NCBI GenBank assembly: GCA_003240755.1 | Contig: QFNF01000005.1 | Coordinates: 1-64,000, forward strand | DNA length: 64,000 nucleotides | Source of the DNA: Sphingomonas hengshuiensis | Lineage (GTDB): Bacteria > Pseudomonadota > Alphaproteobacteria > Sphingomonadales > Sphingomonadaceae | Reading direction: 5' to 3' | Shown: positions 35,085-44,892 of the stretch, one piece after another | Numbering within the stretch: the stretch's first letter is position 1 | Layout: every line of letters starts with the position of its first letter | Translations under genes and position numbers: made by a program | The notes under the pieces: generated by a model | What the model saw: the letters and a program-made list of their open reading frames with translations, nothing else | Told to the model about the DNA's origin: nothing | Database searches by the model: none

Positions 35085-35164
35085 GTCACCCCAGCGCAGG
35101 CTGGGGTCTCAAGCGGCTCCAGCTCTGCCCTTCACTGAGAGACCCCAGCCGGCGCTGGGGTGAC
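35085..35164. repeat. inverted repeat, GTCACCCCAGCGCAGGCTGG type
   Basis: Left arm GTCACCCCAGCGCAGGCTGG plus GGTCTC and right arm GAGACCCCAGCCGGCGCTGG plus GGTGAC are almost exact complements over 26 bp, around a 28-base centre. A second copy is at 36126-36207. Each arm is itself partly palindromic. Confidence 0.85.
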
Positions 35165-35223
35165 GCAAGAGGTTGCGGGACACCCGCTTGCCGTCCCCCT
35201 CTCTCCCCGGCTAGGCGTGCGCC

Positions 35224-35958
35224 ATGGCCGCCCGTACGACCCAACGCCCCCGCTCCAAACCCGCCGCCTCGTCCAGAGGCTGGGGTCGCCGCATCATCGG
35301 CTGGACGATCAAGGCCATGCTCGGCTTCGTCCTCCTGTCGGTGCTGTGGGTGCTGATCCTGCGCTTCGTGCCGCCGCCGATCACCCTGACCATGCTGGGG
35401 GACGTGCCGACCGGCCACGGCATCACCAAATCGTGGCGATCGCTGTCCGCGATCGATCCCGACATGCCCCGCGCGGTCATCGCGGCGGAGGACAGCCGCT
35501 TCTGCGCGCATAACGGCTTCGACTATATCGCGATCGCCAACGCCGCGCGCAGCAATGCCGAGGGCCGTCGCATCCGCGGCGGATCGACCATCAGCCAGCA
35601 GACCGCGAAGAACGTCTTTCTGTGGCAGGGCGGCGGCTATTTCCGCAAGGGGCTGGAAGCCTGGTTTACCGTCCTGATCGAGGCGATGTGGGGCAAGCGG
35701 CGGATCATGGAGGTCTATCTCAACGTCGCCGAGACCGGCATCGGCACCTATGGCGTCGAAGCAGGCGCCCGCCGCTATTTCAAGCATGGCGCGGCGAGGC
35801 TAAGCGGACGCGAAGCCGCACAGATCGCCGCCGTCCTGCCACTCCCCAAGAAACGCGCCGGCATCGCTCCCACCGGCTTCACCGGCCGCTACGCCCGAAC
35901 GATCGAGCGCCGCATCGCCATCGTCCGTCGCGAAGGGCTGGACGGGTGTTTGAACTGA
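35224..35958 (+). CDS. mtgA: monofunctional peptidoglycan transglycosylase MtgA
   Basis: A 244-residue GT51 glycosyltransferase that polymerises lipid II into glycan strands at the periplasmic face. The N-terminal anchor helix is residues about 30-50. The catalytic motif is VIAAEDSRFCAHNGFD with Glu89, followed by RGGSTISQQTAKN, then KRRIMEVYLNVAETG and REAAQIAAVLP. There is no transpeptidase domain, which separates it from class A PBPs. Repeat-bearing intergenic regions flank it on both sides. Confidence 0.95.
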   Translation: MAARTTQRPRSKPAASSRGWGRRIIGWTIKAMLGFVLLSVLWVLILRFVPPPITLTMLGDVPTGHGITKSWRSLSAIDPDMPRAVIAAEDSRFCAHNGFDYIAIANAARSNAEGRRIRGGSTISQQTAKNVFLWQGGGYFRKGLEAWFTVLIEAMWGKRRIMEVYLNVAETGIGTYGVEAGARRYFKHGAARLSGREAAQIAAVLPLPKKRAGIAPTGFTGRYARTIERRIAIVRREGLDGCLN

Positions 35959-35983
35959 GCGCTACGTAACCACCCCGCCCCCC

Positions 35984-36078
35984 GTCATCCCGGCGAAGGC
36001 CGGGATCCACGGATACGGGCGGTTTCGCTGGAGCGGCGACGTGCCGTGACCATGGATCCCGGCCTACGCCGGGATGAC
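35984..36078. repeat. inverted repeat, GTCATCCCGGCGAAGGCC type (complete)
   Basis: Left arm GTCATCCCGGCGAAGGCCGG plus GATCCA and right arm TGGATCCCGGCCTACGCCGG plus GATGAC are near-exact complements over 26 bp, around a ~42-base centre. A lone arm is at 35014-35040 and a variant full copy at 63200-63293. Confidence 0.87.
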
Positions 36079-36125
36079 GTGACGATCGCGGCTCGCGAAC
36101 CGATCATCGCACCTGACCAAACAAC

Positions 36126-36207
36126 GTCACCCCAGCGCAGGCTGGGGTCTCCCCGTGGCGGGTGTTGCGCTCTCAACGAGAAAGACCCCAGCCTGCGCCG
36201 GGGTGAC
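36126..36207. repeat. inverted repeat, GTCACCCCAGCGCAGGCTGG type (second copy)
   Basis: Left arm GTCACCCCAGCGCAGGCTGG plus GGTCT and right arm AGACCCCAGCCTGCGCCGGG plus GTGAC. It is the same family as 35085-35164. With 35984-36078 it fills the space between the convergent mtgA and the small membrane protein gene. Confidence 0.85.
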
Positions 36208-36239
36208 GTTCGTGGCTAACGAATGCCTCCGGACAGCGC

Positions 36240-36488
36240 CTACTTCGCCACCCGCTCCACCGCATCCCCGGCCTTGTCCGCAGCATCGCCGACGCTCTTC
36301 GCCGCCGACGTCACCGCCCCGGTCCGCGCATCGTCGTTGTTCGCCCGGTTCAGCAGGAAATAGGCGCCGACGATCACCGCCAGCAGGATCGCCAGCCCGA
36401 TCAGCAGCCCCCCGCCCGAACCGCGCCGCTCGACGACCACCGTCTGCGGCGCGGTGCCGGGGGTGGTTTCGATACGGTCGGGTTCCAT
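36240..36488 (-). CDS. small single-pass membrane protein of unknown function
   Basis: An 82-residue protein. It has a polar N-terminus, GSGGGLLIGLAILLAVIVGA as one membrane helix (about 24-46), then a periplasmic or cytosolic tail rich in Ala/Asp (SAAKSVGDAADKAGDAVERV) that resembles a short amphipathic repeat. No family is recognised. It lies downstream of ybaB with a 75-bp gap, on the same strand. Confidence 0.7.
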   Translation of the reverse strand: MEPDRIETTPGTAPQTVVVERRGSGGGLLIGLAILLAVIVGAYFLLNRANNDDARTGAVTSAAKSVGDAADKAGDAVERVAK

Positions 36489-36563
36489 GGCACATCTCCC
36501 TGCAGGACTGACATGCCCAAGAACCGCCGGTTCCGCGGCTTGTTCCAGCAGCGTTCCGAACGA

Positions 36564-36887
36564 TCAGAACGGCAGCTTGAACCCCGGCGGCAGCGGCAGG
36601 CCGTTGGTCAGCTTCGACATCTCGGTCGAACTCGCCGCATCCGCCTTGGCCCGCGCGTCGTTGAAGGCTGCGACGATCAGGTCCTCCAGCATCTGCTTCT
36701 CCCCCGGCTGCAACAGCGAATCATCGATATCGACGCCCAGGATGCGCCCCTTGGCCGATGCGCGAACCTTCACCAACCCGCCGCCCGATTGTCCGTCGAC
36801 CTCGATCGTGTCGAGGTTCGCCTGCGCCTTGGTCAGTTCGTTCTGCACGTTCTGCGCCATGGCCATGATGTCGTCGAGATTCTTCAT
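36564..36887 (-). CDS. YbaB/EbfC family nucleoid-associated protein
   Basis: A 107-residue protein of the YbaB/EbfC family: KNLDDIMAMAQNVQNELTKAQ, GLVKVRASAKGRILGVDID, LEDLIVAAFNDARAKAD and GLPLPPGFKLPF. Members bind DNA as dimers and influence nucleoid structure and repair. It follows dnaX with an ATGA overlap, the conserved dnaX-ybaB pair (usually with recR). Confidence 0.95.
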   Translation of the reverse strand: MKNLDDIMAMAQNVQNELTKAQANLDTIEVDGQSGGGLVKVRASAKGRILGVDIDDSLLQPGEKQMLEDLIVAAFNDARAKADAASSTEMSKLTNGLPLPPGFKLPF

Positions 36888-38527
36888 CGCGCGATACTCC
36901 CGTCGCTGCGTTGCCAATGATCGAGGGTGGCGTCCGGGAACGCCGCCAGCGCCGCCTGTACCAGCGGCGAATGGAGGACCTGTTCGCGCTCCGATTCCGC
37001 CTTGGCCGTTTCCTGTTCGCGCAAGGTCGGTTCGCCCGCCCCCTCGCCGATCAGAACGCGCCAATGGCTGCCGGTGATCCCCTTGAGCGCATTTTCGAGG
37101 TCGCGGGCGAAGTCGGCGGGCAAAGGTCGCGCACCGCTCAGTTCGATCAGTTGCGGTGCCAGGCGGATCAGCCGCGCACAGTTGCGGAACTGCGCCTCCA
37201 GCGAATGGCGGCCATGCTTCGACAGCAGGGTCGCGACCTGCTCCATCGTCTCCGGCACCGGATCGGCGACCGCAACCGGTTCGGCGGCGGGCCCGGGCGC
37301 AGGCGCGGACGGTGCCCCCACCGGCATCTGCCCGGCGGCCAGTTGCTTCGCCAGCGTGCCCGGATCGGGCAGCGACGATGCATGGACGATGCGCAGCAAC
37401 GCCATTTCGCACGCCTCGATCGGCAGCGCGGCGCGCGACACTTCCTCATGCCCCTTGAGCAACAACTGCCATAGCCGGTGCAGCATCGGGAACGACAGCG
37501 CGCTCCACCCATCGAACGCGGCACGCTCCTCCGCCGACTGGCCCGGTCCGCGGTCGCCGCCGACCTTGACGATCGTCACCGCATGGACGGTTTCCAGCAG
37601 GGTCCGCAGCACCGACGCCGGATCGACGCCCAGATCATATTGCGCCCTGAGCGCCCTGAGCGCGCCCGGCCCATCGGCCTTGAGCAACAGGTCGAACAAC
37701 GTCCGGATCGCCCCGCGATCGGACAGGCCCAGCATCTGCCGCACCGCGTCCGCCCGCACGCCCTCGCCGTCCAGCCCGCCATGGGCGATCGCCTGGTCGA
37801 GGATCGACAGCCCGTCGCGCGCCGATCCTTCCGCCGCGCGCGCGATCAGTTGCAGCGCCTCGGGCTCGGCCTCGACGCCCTCCGCCTCGACCACATGCGC
37901 GAAATGCCCCGCCAGCAGGTCCGCCGGGATGCGTCGCAGGTCGAACCGCTGGCAGCGCGACAGCACCGTCACCGGCACCTTGTGCACCTCGGTCGTCGCC
38001 AGCAGGAATTTGACGTGCGCGGGGGGTTCTTCCAACGTCTTGAGCAGCGCGTTGAACGCCGGGGTCGACATCATATGGACTTCGTCGATGATGTAGATCT
38101 TGAAGCGCGCCGACACGGCGGCATAGCGTACCGCCTCGGTCATCTCGCGCACGCTGTCGACGCCGTTGTTCGACGCGGCGTCGATCTCGATCACGTCGAT
38201 ATGCCGTCCCTCGGCGATCGCCCGGCACGGCTCGCACACCCCGCACGGATCGATCGTCGGCCCGCCTTGCCCGTCCGGCCCGATGCAGTTCAGCGCCTTC
38301 GCGATCAGCCGCGCGGTCGACGTCTTGCCGACCCCGCGCACGCCGGTCAGCAGGAACGCATGCGCCAGCCGCCCGCGCTTGATCGCATTGCCCAGCGTCG
38401 TGACCATCGCATCCTGCCCGATCAGTTCGCTGAACGTCTGCGGCCGGTATTTGCGCGCGAGCACGCGGTACGGCTGCGCGGCGGCAGGCTGTTCGGGGAT
38501 GTCGAGGGCGAGGAAGGAGTCGGACAT
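36884..38527 (-). CDS. dnaX: DNA polymerase III gamma/tau subunit
   Basis: A 547-residue clamp-loader ATPase. Walker A GVRGVGKT is at 62-69. The zinc-binding cysteines lie in ALNC and then CGVCEPC, followed by VIEIDAASNNGVDS, YIIDEVHM, TLEEPPAHVKF and the sensor LSRCQRF. The C-terminal tau-type extension (about 400-547) is present. I see no obvious slippery A-run for a gamma product. Start at 38527; the longer frame above it runs into an intergenic repeat. Confidence 0.97.
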   Translation of the reverse strand: MSDSFLALDIPEQPAAAQPYRVLARKYRPQTFSELIGQDAMVTTLGNAIKRGRLAHAFLLTGVRGVGKTSTARLIAKALNCIGPDGQGGPTIDPCGVCEPCRAIAEGRHIDVIEIDAASNNGVDSVREMTEAVRYAAVSARFKIYIIDEVHMMSTPAFNALLKTLEEPPAHVKFLLATTEVHKVPVTVLSRCQRFDLRRIPADLLAGHFAHVVEAEGVEAEPEALQLIARAAEGSARDGLSILDQAIAHGGLDGEGVRADAVRQMLGLSDRGAIRTLFDLLLKADGPGALRALRAQYDLGVDPASVLRTLLETVHAVTIVKVGGDRGPGQSAEERAAFDGWSALSFPMLHRLWQLLLKGHEEVSRAALPIEACEMALLRIVHASSLPDPGTLAKQLAAGQMPVGAPSAPAPGPAAEPVAVADPVPETMEQVATLLSKHGRHSLEAQFRNCARLIRLAPQLIELSGARPLPADFARDLENALKGITGSHWRVLIGEGAGEPTLREQETAKAESEREQVLHSPLVQAALAAFPDATLDHWQRSDGSIAR

Positions 38528-38865
38528 TGCCTGTGTCTTAGCGGGTGGCGGCGGCGGTGTCGAAGGGCCTGTGCCTTCCACGTTACCCGTTGTGCTCAGC
38601 CACCCGATGTTCATCATCATGCTTCCGACAGCCTTGGCATTCCGGCGACGGTGGCGCCTCGCGCCATCGCTGGAAGAACGGGCTGAATGACCAGCAAGTG
38701 CCAGGGGAATACACCGTTGCTGCCCCGGCATTTACCCGTTCGTGCTGAGTAGGGGCTGAGCGAAGTCGAAGACCCGTATCGAAGCACCTGCCACCACCGG
38801 TCCTTCGATACGCCATTTCGACAAGCTCAATGGCTACTCAGGACGAACGGATTTGCCCAGGCTCG
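38528..38865. other. 338-bp intergenic region without a credible gene
   Basis: This is the gap between the dnaX start and the ABC-F stop. Its right part is the inverted repeat at 38736-38850; the left part should hold the dnaX promoter, which I cannot locate with confidence. Short frames here have no ribosome binding sites or recognisable content. Confidence 0.6.
38736..38850. repeat. inverted repeat, CCGTTCGTGCTGAG type
   Basis: Left end CCGTTCGTGCTGAG pairs with right end CTCAGGACGAACGG (one mismatch). Inner pieces pair too (GTATCGAAGCACC near CCTTCGATAC, and GGCTGAGCGAAGTCGAA near TTTCGACAAGCTCAATGGC). It looks like the family at 2619-2750 and is recognisable as a common sphingomonad intergenic repeat. 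Confidence 0.75.
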
Positions 38866-40722
38866 CTACGCCGCCAGCGCCTCCAACGCCTCGTTCGCCT
38901 CCATCCACTTCGTTTCCGCCACCTCGATCTCGGTATCGAGGCTCGCGCGGCGCTTCATCAACTGCGCCATGGTCAGCTTGGCCAGCGCCGGGATCGCCTG
39001 CCCCGCCATCGCCGCGTCGAGCGCGTCGCGCTGTTCGGTCAACCGCGCGAGATCGCGTTCGATCGCCTGCGCACCCTTGCGCAGCACCTGCGCCTTCTCG
39101 CGCGCTTCGGCGGCGGCCTTGCGATCGTTCTTCCTGTTCGCCTTGGCCGCCTTCTCCCTAGCCGAATTGCCGAGCACCAGCGCGATATAATCGTCGATCG
39201 TCCCGTCGAATTCCTGCGCGGTGCCGTCATCCACCAGCACCAGCCGGTCGGCGGTCGCCTCCAGCATGTGGCGGTCGTGGCTGACCAGCAGCACGCAGCC
39301 GGTATAGGCGTTCAATGCCTGCACCAGCGCCTCGCGCGCATCGACGTCGAGGTGGTTGGTCGGTTCGTCGAGGATCAGCATGTGCGGCGCGTCGCGGGTG
39401 ATGAGCGCCAGCGCGAGGCGCGCCCGCTCGCCGCCCGACAGCTTGCCGACCAGCGTCGTCGCCTTGTCCCCCGAAAAGCCGAACCGCCCGAGCTGCGCGC
39501 GGACGGCGGCGGGCGACGCGCCCTTCATCTGGCGCGTCATATGTTCCAGCGGCGTGTCGTCGGTGCTCAGTTCCTCGACCTGATACTGGGTGAAATAGCC
39601 GACCTTCATCTTGCCCGCCGCGTTCATGTCGCCGTCCATCGGCGCCAGTTGCGCCGCCAGCAGCCGGGCGAGCGTCGTCTTGCCGTTGCCGTTGCGCCCC
39701 AGCAGCGCGATGCGGTCCTCGGGATCGATGCGCAGGTTCAGCCGCTTGAGGATCGGCGTCTCGCCATAGCCGACGCTCGCCATGTCGAGCGTGATGAGCG
39801 GCGGGCGCAGTTCGTCGGGATCGGGAAAGTCGAACGACAGGCTGGGGTCCTCGGCCATCGCCGCGATCGGCTTCATCTTGGCGAGGATCTTCAGCCGCGA
39901 CTGCGCCTGTTTCGCGGTCGAGGCGCGGGCCGAGTTCTTGGCGACATATTCCTGCAGCTTGGCCCGCTGCGCCGCCTGGTTGGCGCGCGCCGCCTCCAGT
40001 TGCGCCAGCCGCTCGGCGCGCTGCTTCTCGAACGCGTCGTAACCGCCCGGATACAGCGTGATCTTGCCCTGGTGCAGGTGCAGGATATGGTCGACGACGT
40101 TGTTCAGGAAATCGCGTTCGTGGCTGACGACGACGATCGTCGCCTTATAGCCTTTCAGGAAATCCTCCAGCCACATCACCGCTTCGAGGTCGAGGTGGTT
40201 CGACGGTTCGTCGAGCAGCAGCACGTCGGGCTGGCTGAACAGCAGCGCCGCCAGCGCGACGCGCATCCGCCACCCGCCCGAATAGCTTTCCAGCGGGCGT
40301 TGCTGCATCTCCTCGTCGAAGCCGAGGCCGACCAGGATCCGCGCCGCCCGCGCCGGCGCGCCATAGGCGTCGATCGCCAGCAGCCGTTCGTGGATATCGC
40401 CGAGGCGATCGGGATCGGTCACTGTCTCCGCATCGTGCATCAGCCGCGCGCGCTCGACATCGGCCTCCAGCACCGTGTCGAACGGGGTCGCCTGTCCGGC
40501 GGGCGCTTCCTGCGCGACATAGCCCAGCCGCGACCCGCGCGGCATTTCCGCCGTGCCGGTATCCGGCTCCAACTGCCCGGCGATCACGCGCACCAGCGTC
40601 GACTTGCCCGCGCCGTTGCGCCCGATCAGCCCGACACGGCTGCCCGGCGGCAGCGCCGCGCTGGCATTGTCGAGGATCGTGCGCCCGCCAAGACGCACCG
40701 TGATACCGTTCAGATTGAGCAT
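38866..40722 (-). CDS. ABC-F family ATP-binding protein (YheS/Uup type)
   Basis: A 618-residue cytosolic protein with two ABC ATPase domains and no membrane segments. Walker A motifs are GRNGAGKST and GRNGNGKTT, signatures are YSGGWRMR and LSGGERAR, and Walker B motifs are LLLDEPSNHLD and LILDEPTNHLD. Between them is the linker (KQRAERLAQLEAARANQAAQ) that reaches the ribosomal P-tRNA site in ABC-F factors. The C-terminal coiled coil is ~530-618. ABC-F proteins act on the ribosome (stalling rescue or antibiotic protection). The subgroup is not decided. Confidence 0.93.
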   Translation of the reverse strand: MLNLNGITVRLGGRTILDNASAALPPGSRVGLIGRNGAGKSTLVRVIAGQLEPDTGTAEMPRGSRLGYVAQEAPAGQATPFDTVLEADVERARLMHDAETVTDPDRLGDIHERLLAIDAYGAPARAARILVGLGFDEEMQQRPLESYSGGWRMRVALAALLFSQPDVLLLDEPSNHLDLEAVMWLEDFLKGYKATIVVVSHERDFLNNVVDHILHLHQGKITLYPGGYDAFEKQRAERLAQLEAARANQAAQRAKLQEYVAKNSARASTAKQAQSRLKILAKMKPIAAMAEDPSLSFDFPDPDELRPPLITLDMASVGYGETPILKRLNLRIDPEDRIALLGRNGNGKTTLARLLAAQLAPMDGDMNAAGKMKVGYFTQYQVEELSTDDTPLEHMTRQMKGASPAAVRAQLGRFGFSGDKATTLVGKLSGGERARLALALITRDAPHMLILDEPTNHLDVDAREALVQALNAYTGCVLLVSHDRHMLEATADRLVLVDDGTAQEFDGTIDDYIALVLGNSAREKAAKANRKNDRKAAAEAREKAQVLRKGAQAIERDLARLTEQRDALDAAMAGQAIPALAKLTMAQLMKRRASLDTEIEVAETKWMEANEALEALAA

Positions 40723-40967
40723 GAGCGGGCGCGTAGCAGTTTTCGCCGCGTTTGCGAAGGGAGCGGCGGAACCGCTTTCCTACATCGCCGGGCCAGGTCA
40801 TGATCCGGCTCCGGCGCCTCGCCGCCCCGCTCTTTGACATGTCCGCCCGATCGAAGCTTGCCCCCGGGGCGTCCATCCCGGAAACTGCTGGCGCAACGCC
40901 TATTGCGAAGCAATCGCACATTTGCGCGATTGGTGTGCGAGTGTGAACTTTGTGAACTTTGGCCCGC

Positions 40968-42707
40968 TCAACCGTCCGCGAACATCGCGCGCAGTTCGTT
41001 CTTCAATATCTTGCCATTGGCATTGCGCGGCAGGACCGTGTCCGAAAACCGCACCACGACCGGCACCTTGAACCCCGCCAGCCGCGCCCGGACGAAGTCC
41101 TGCAACTCGGCCTCGCTGGCGTCGCAGCCGGGACACAGGTGGACGACGGCGGCCGGCACCTCGCCCAGCACCCGGTCCGGCACGCCGACCAGCGCGGCAT
41201 CCGTGACCGCCGGATGCGCGTACAGCACGTCCTCGACCTCGATCGAATAGATATTCTCGCCGCCGCGGATGATGATATCCTTGGCCCGGTCGACGATGTA
41301 GCAGAAGCCCTCCTCGTCCAGCCGCGCGACGTCGCCGGTGCGGACCCACCCGTCGACAAAGGTCTGCGCGGTCGCCTCCGGCGCGTTCCAGTAGCCGCGG
41401 ACGATCATCGCCCCGCGCGCCCACAGCTCGCCGACCTCGCCCACCGGCAGTTCGGCCGAACCATCGGCGTTCATGATCCTGAGGTCGGCGACCGGCACCG
41501 GCGCCCCGCAACTGGTCGGACGCGCCAGATAGTCCTCGCCGACATGCTGGGTCACGGTCGCCATCGTCTCGGTCATGCCCCAGCCATTGCCGGGCAGCGC
41601 GCCGAACACCTCGAAGATGCGCTTGACCAGGTCGGGCGCCGACGGCGCGCCGCCATATTGCACGACCTCCAGCGACGACAGGTCGTGTTTCGCCCGGTCG
41701 GGATGTTCCAGCAACTGCCACGCGATGGTCGGCACCCCGCCCGTCACCTGCACCCGCTCCCGCTCGATCAGCACCAGCGCCTCGCCCGCGTCCCATTTGC
41801 GCATCAGCACCAGCGTCGTCCCGCTGGCCATCGCCCCCATCAGCGACGCGCTGCACGCGGTGACGTGAAAGAACGGGATGACCAGCAACCCGACCTTGGG
41901 CTGCGGCTCGGGCGGCATCTCGCCCCGGCGCAGACAGGACCGGGCGGCGACATAGGCGCCCGACAGGATGTTGGTCGACAGGTTGCGATGCGTGCCCAGC
42001 GCCCCCTTCGGCCGGCCGGTCGTGCCGCTGGTATAGAAGATCGTCGCCGGATCGTCGGGCGCGATCACCACGTCGGGCAGCGCGGCGTCGGGCAGGGCGG
42101 CATAGCCTGCGCAGTCGCCGACGATATCCTCGATCCGCCGCGCGATGCCGGAAAGCGGCACCCGCGCCCGCGCGACCAGCACCGCCTCCAGCCCCGGCAT
42201 CGCGGCATAGTCGCCGATCCGGTCGTGCCGTTGCCGATCGACGATCAGCACCCGCGCACCCGAATCGTTGACGCCGTACGCCAGCTCCTGCGGGCTCCAC
42301 CACGCGTTCAGCGGCACGCACACCGCGCCGGTCGCCACGATCGCGAAGAACGCGACGGGCCATTCGGGGATGTTGCGCATGGCCAGCGCCACCCGGTCGC
42401 CCTTGCCGACGCCCATCGCCCGCAGCACCGCCGCCAGCGTGGCGATGGCGCGATATTGCGCGTCGTAGCTGACCCGCTGGTCCTCGTGGATCGTCGCCAG
42501 CCGTTCGCCATGCGTGCGGGACAGGGCGATGAGCTGTACCAGGTTGGCCGGCGCATTCTTCCACACGCGGGTGTCGATGCCGTCGATCGTCTCGGTCGTC
42601 ATCTCGAACGGCGCGCCGGGCGCGGTCAGGGCGGCGTCCACCGCCGCCATCGACATGCGCGGCCAATCCGACGGTATCGCCATCGTCGCTTCGTTCGCCT
42701 GCACCAT
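40968..42707 (-). CDS. acyl-CoA synthetase (class I adenylate-forming)
   Basis: A 579-residue ligase that activates a carboxylic acid to acyl-AMP and then acyl-CoA. Motifs: the P-loop YTSGTTGRPKGALGTH, the GWGMTETMA adenine motif, GWVRTGDVARLDEEGF, and RGGENIYSIEVE, ending PRNANGKILKNELR with the catalytic Lys. The substrate is probably a fatty or aromatic acid and cannot be read. The start at 42707 is one of several Met codons. It is divergent from the beta-oxidation operon, sharing a 160-bp control region that contains two ACCGGT palindromes (about 42822-42842). Confidence 0.92.
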   Translation of the reverse strand: MVQANEATMAIPSDWPRMSMAAVDAALTAPGAPFEMTTETIDGIDTRVWKNAPANLVQLIALSRTHGERLATIHEDQRVSYDAQYRAIATLAAVLRAMGVGKGDRVALAMRNIPEWPVAFFAIVATGAVCVPLNAWWSPQELAYGVNDSGARVLIVDRQRHDRIGDYAAMPGLEAVLVARARVPLSGIARRIEDIVGDCAGYAALPDAALPDVVIAPDDPATIFYTSGTTGRPKGALGTHRNLSTNILSGAYVAARSCLRRGEMPPEPQPKVGLLVIPFFHVTACSASLMGAMASGTTLVLMRKWDAGEALVLIERERVQVTGGVPTIAWQLLEHPDRAKHDLSSLEVVQYGGAPSAPDLVKRIFEVFGALPGNGWGMTETMATVTQHVGEDYLARPTSCGAPVPVADLRIMNADGSAELPVGEVGELWARGAMIVRGYWNAPEATAQTFVDGWVRTGDVARLDEEGFCYIVDRAKDIIIRGGENIYSIEVEDVLYAHPAVTDAALVGVPDRVLGEVPAAVVHLCPGCDASEAELQDFVRARLAGFKVPVVVRFSDTVLPRNANGKILKNELRAMFADG

Positions 42708-42867
42708 CCTGCTCCCGTTTATCGGTCCATCGAAGGTCGGGTTTGCCCCGCCCGCTCGCATTTCGTGCCGCGCACTATTGATTGTGATCCCGCGAAAGGC
42801 AATAGAATGCAGTAGCGACACACCGGTTTAGAATGACCGGTATGCAAAATGATGGAGAAGGCCGAAC

Positions 42868-44892
42868 ATGTCCGTGACTACCGAGCGCCATGGCGACATC
42901 CTGGTCGCGCTTGCCGACAATCCGCCGGTCAACGCCCTGTCCGCTCCCGTCCGCCTGGGGCTGAAGGCCGCGATCGAGGAAGCCGCCGGGGACGATTCGA
43001 TCAGGGCCGTCGTCATCGCCTGCGCTGGCAAGACGTTCTTCGCCGGCGCCGACATCACCGAATTCGGCAAGCCCCCGGTCGAACCGCTCCTGCCGCAACT
43101 GGTCGACATGATCGAGGCGTCGGACAAGCCGGTCGTCGCGGCGATCCACGGCACGGCGCTGGGCGGCGGCTGCGAAGTCGCGATCGCCAGCCATTACCGC
43201 ATCGCCGTGCCCGGCGCGAAGCTCGGCACGCCGGAAGTCAAGCTCGGCCTGCTGCCCGGCGCCGGGGGCACGCAACGCCTGCCGCGCCTCGCCGGCGTCG
43301 CGGTCGCGCTCGAACTGGTGGCCAAGGGCGATCCGATCTCGGCGACCAGGGCGAAGGACGCGGGTATCGTCGACCGTCTGGCCGGTGCGGACAGCCTGCT
43401 GGAAGACGCCATCGCCTATGCCCGCGAAGTCGCCGACATCCGCCCCCTGCCGCGCGCCTCCGAAAAGTCGCTCTCGCCCGATCCCGAGGCGGTCGCCGCC
43501 TTCGAAAAGGCGAACGCCCGCCGCTTCCGCGGCTTCGAGGCGCCCGCCGCCAACATCGCCTGCGTGGTAAAGGCCAGCGAGACTCCGTTCGAAGAGGGTA
43601 TCCAGTTCGAACGGCAGCAGTTCATGAAGCTGATGTTCTCGGTCCAGTCGGCGGCACAGCGCCACATCTTCTTCGCCGAACGCAAGGCGTCGAAGATCGA
43701 CGGCATCGCCGACGACATCGCGCTGCGCCCGATCAAGCGCGTCGGCATCATCGGCGCGGGAACGATGGGCGGCGGCATCGCCATGAACTTCCTGTCGGCC
43801 GGTATCCCGGTGACGATCGTCGAGATGCAGCAGGACGCGCTCGACCGCGGCACCGCCACCATCCGCAAGAATTACGAGGCGACCGCCGCCAAGGGCCGCA
43901 TGACCGCCGAACAGGTCGGGCAGGCGATGGGCCTGCTCACCCCCACTTTGTCGATGGACGACCTGGCCGACGTCGATCTGGTGATCGAGGCGGTGTATGA
44001 GGAAATGTCGGTCAAGAAGGACATTTTCGGCAGGCTGGACGCGATCTGCAAACCCAGCGCGATCCTCGCGTCGAACACCAGCTATCTCGACGTCAACGTC
44101 ATCGCCCAGGCGACGAAGCGCCCGCAGGACGTGCTGGGCCTGCACTTCTTCTCGCCCGCCAACGTCATGAAGCTGCTGGAAATCGTGCGCGGCGATGCGA
44201 CCGCCGACGATGTGCTGGCGACCGCGATGGCGCTGTCGAAGAAGATTCGCAAGGTCGCGGTGATCGCCGGCGTCTGCCACGGCTTCATCGGCAACCGCAT
44301 GCTCGAACCGCGTCAGGTGGAGGCGATGAAGCTGCTGATGGAGGGCGCGACCCCGGAACAGGTCGACCGCGTCCATGTCGAATTCGGCATGCCGATGGGT
44401 CCGTTCCAGATGGCCGACCTGGCGGGTGTCGATATCGGCTGGCACCGCGACCCCAACCGGATCGAGAATATCCGCGACGCGCTTGCCGCCGAGGGCCGCT
44501 GGGGCCAGAAGAAGCAGGCCGGCTTCTACGATTATGACGACAAGCGCACGGCGTCGAACAGCCCGCGCGTTGCCGAAATCATCGCCGACTTCCGCAAGAA
44601 GACTAACACGCCGCAGCACGACGTGACCGATCAGGAGATCGTCGAACGCACGCTGTATCCGATGGTCAACGAAGGCGCGAAGATACTGGCGGAGGGCAAG
44701 GCGCAGCGCGCATCGGACATCGATGTGGTGTGGATCTACGGCTATGGCTGGCCGGTCTATCGCGGCGGGCCGATGTTCTGGGCCGATATCGAAGGCGCGA
44801 AGAAGATCGTCGAGGGCCTCGACCGCCACGGCTTCGACGTATCGCCGCTGCTGCGCGAAAAGGCCGACAAGGGCGGGCGGTTCACGTCGTGA
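42868..44892 (+). CDS. bifunctional enoyl-CoA hydratase / 3-hydroxyacyl-CoA dehydrogenase
   Basis: A 674-residue FadB/FadJ-type fusion for two beta-oxidation steps. Residues 1-~185 are a crotonase domain ([48 protein letters not shown]). The NAD-binding domain begins at about 292 ([16 protein letters not shown]). Two C-terminal dehydrogenase domains follow ([28 protein letters not shown]). It heads a plus-strand operon and overlaps the acyl-CoA dehydrogenase gene by GTGA. No thiolase gene is in the window. Confidence 0.95.
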   Translation: MSVTTERHGDILVALADNPPVNALSAPVRLGLKAAIEEAAGDDSIRAVVIACAGKTFFAGADITEFGKPPVEPLLPQLVDMIEASDKPVVAAIHGTALGGGCEVAIASHYRIAVPGAKLGTPEVKLGLLPGAGGTQRLPRLAGVAVALELVAKGDPISATRAKDAGIVDRLAGADSLLEDAIAYAREVADIRPLPRASEKSLSPDPEAVAAFEKANARRFRGFEAPAANIACVVKASETPFEEGIQFERQQFMKLMFSVQSAAQRHIFFAERKASKIDGIADDIALRPIKRVGIIGAGTMGGGIAMNFLSAGIPVTIVEMQQDALDRGTATIRKNYEATAAKGRMTAEQVGQAMGLLTPTLSMDDLADVDLVIEAVYEEMSVKKDIFGRLDAICKPSAILASNTSYLDVNVIAQATKRPQDVLGLHFFSPANVMKLLEIVRGDATADDVLATAMALSKKIRKVAVIAGVCHGFIGNRMLEPRQVEAMKLLMEGATPEQVDRVHVEFGMPMGPFQMADLAGVDIGWHRDPNRIENIRDALAAEGRWGQKKQAGFYDYDDKRTASNSPRVAEIIADFRKKTNTPQHDVTDQEIVERTLYPMVNEGAKILAEGKAQRASDIDVVWIYGYGWPVYRGGPMFWADIEGAKKIVEGLDRHGFDVSPLLREKADKGGRFTS

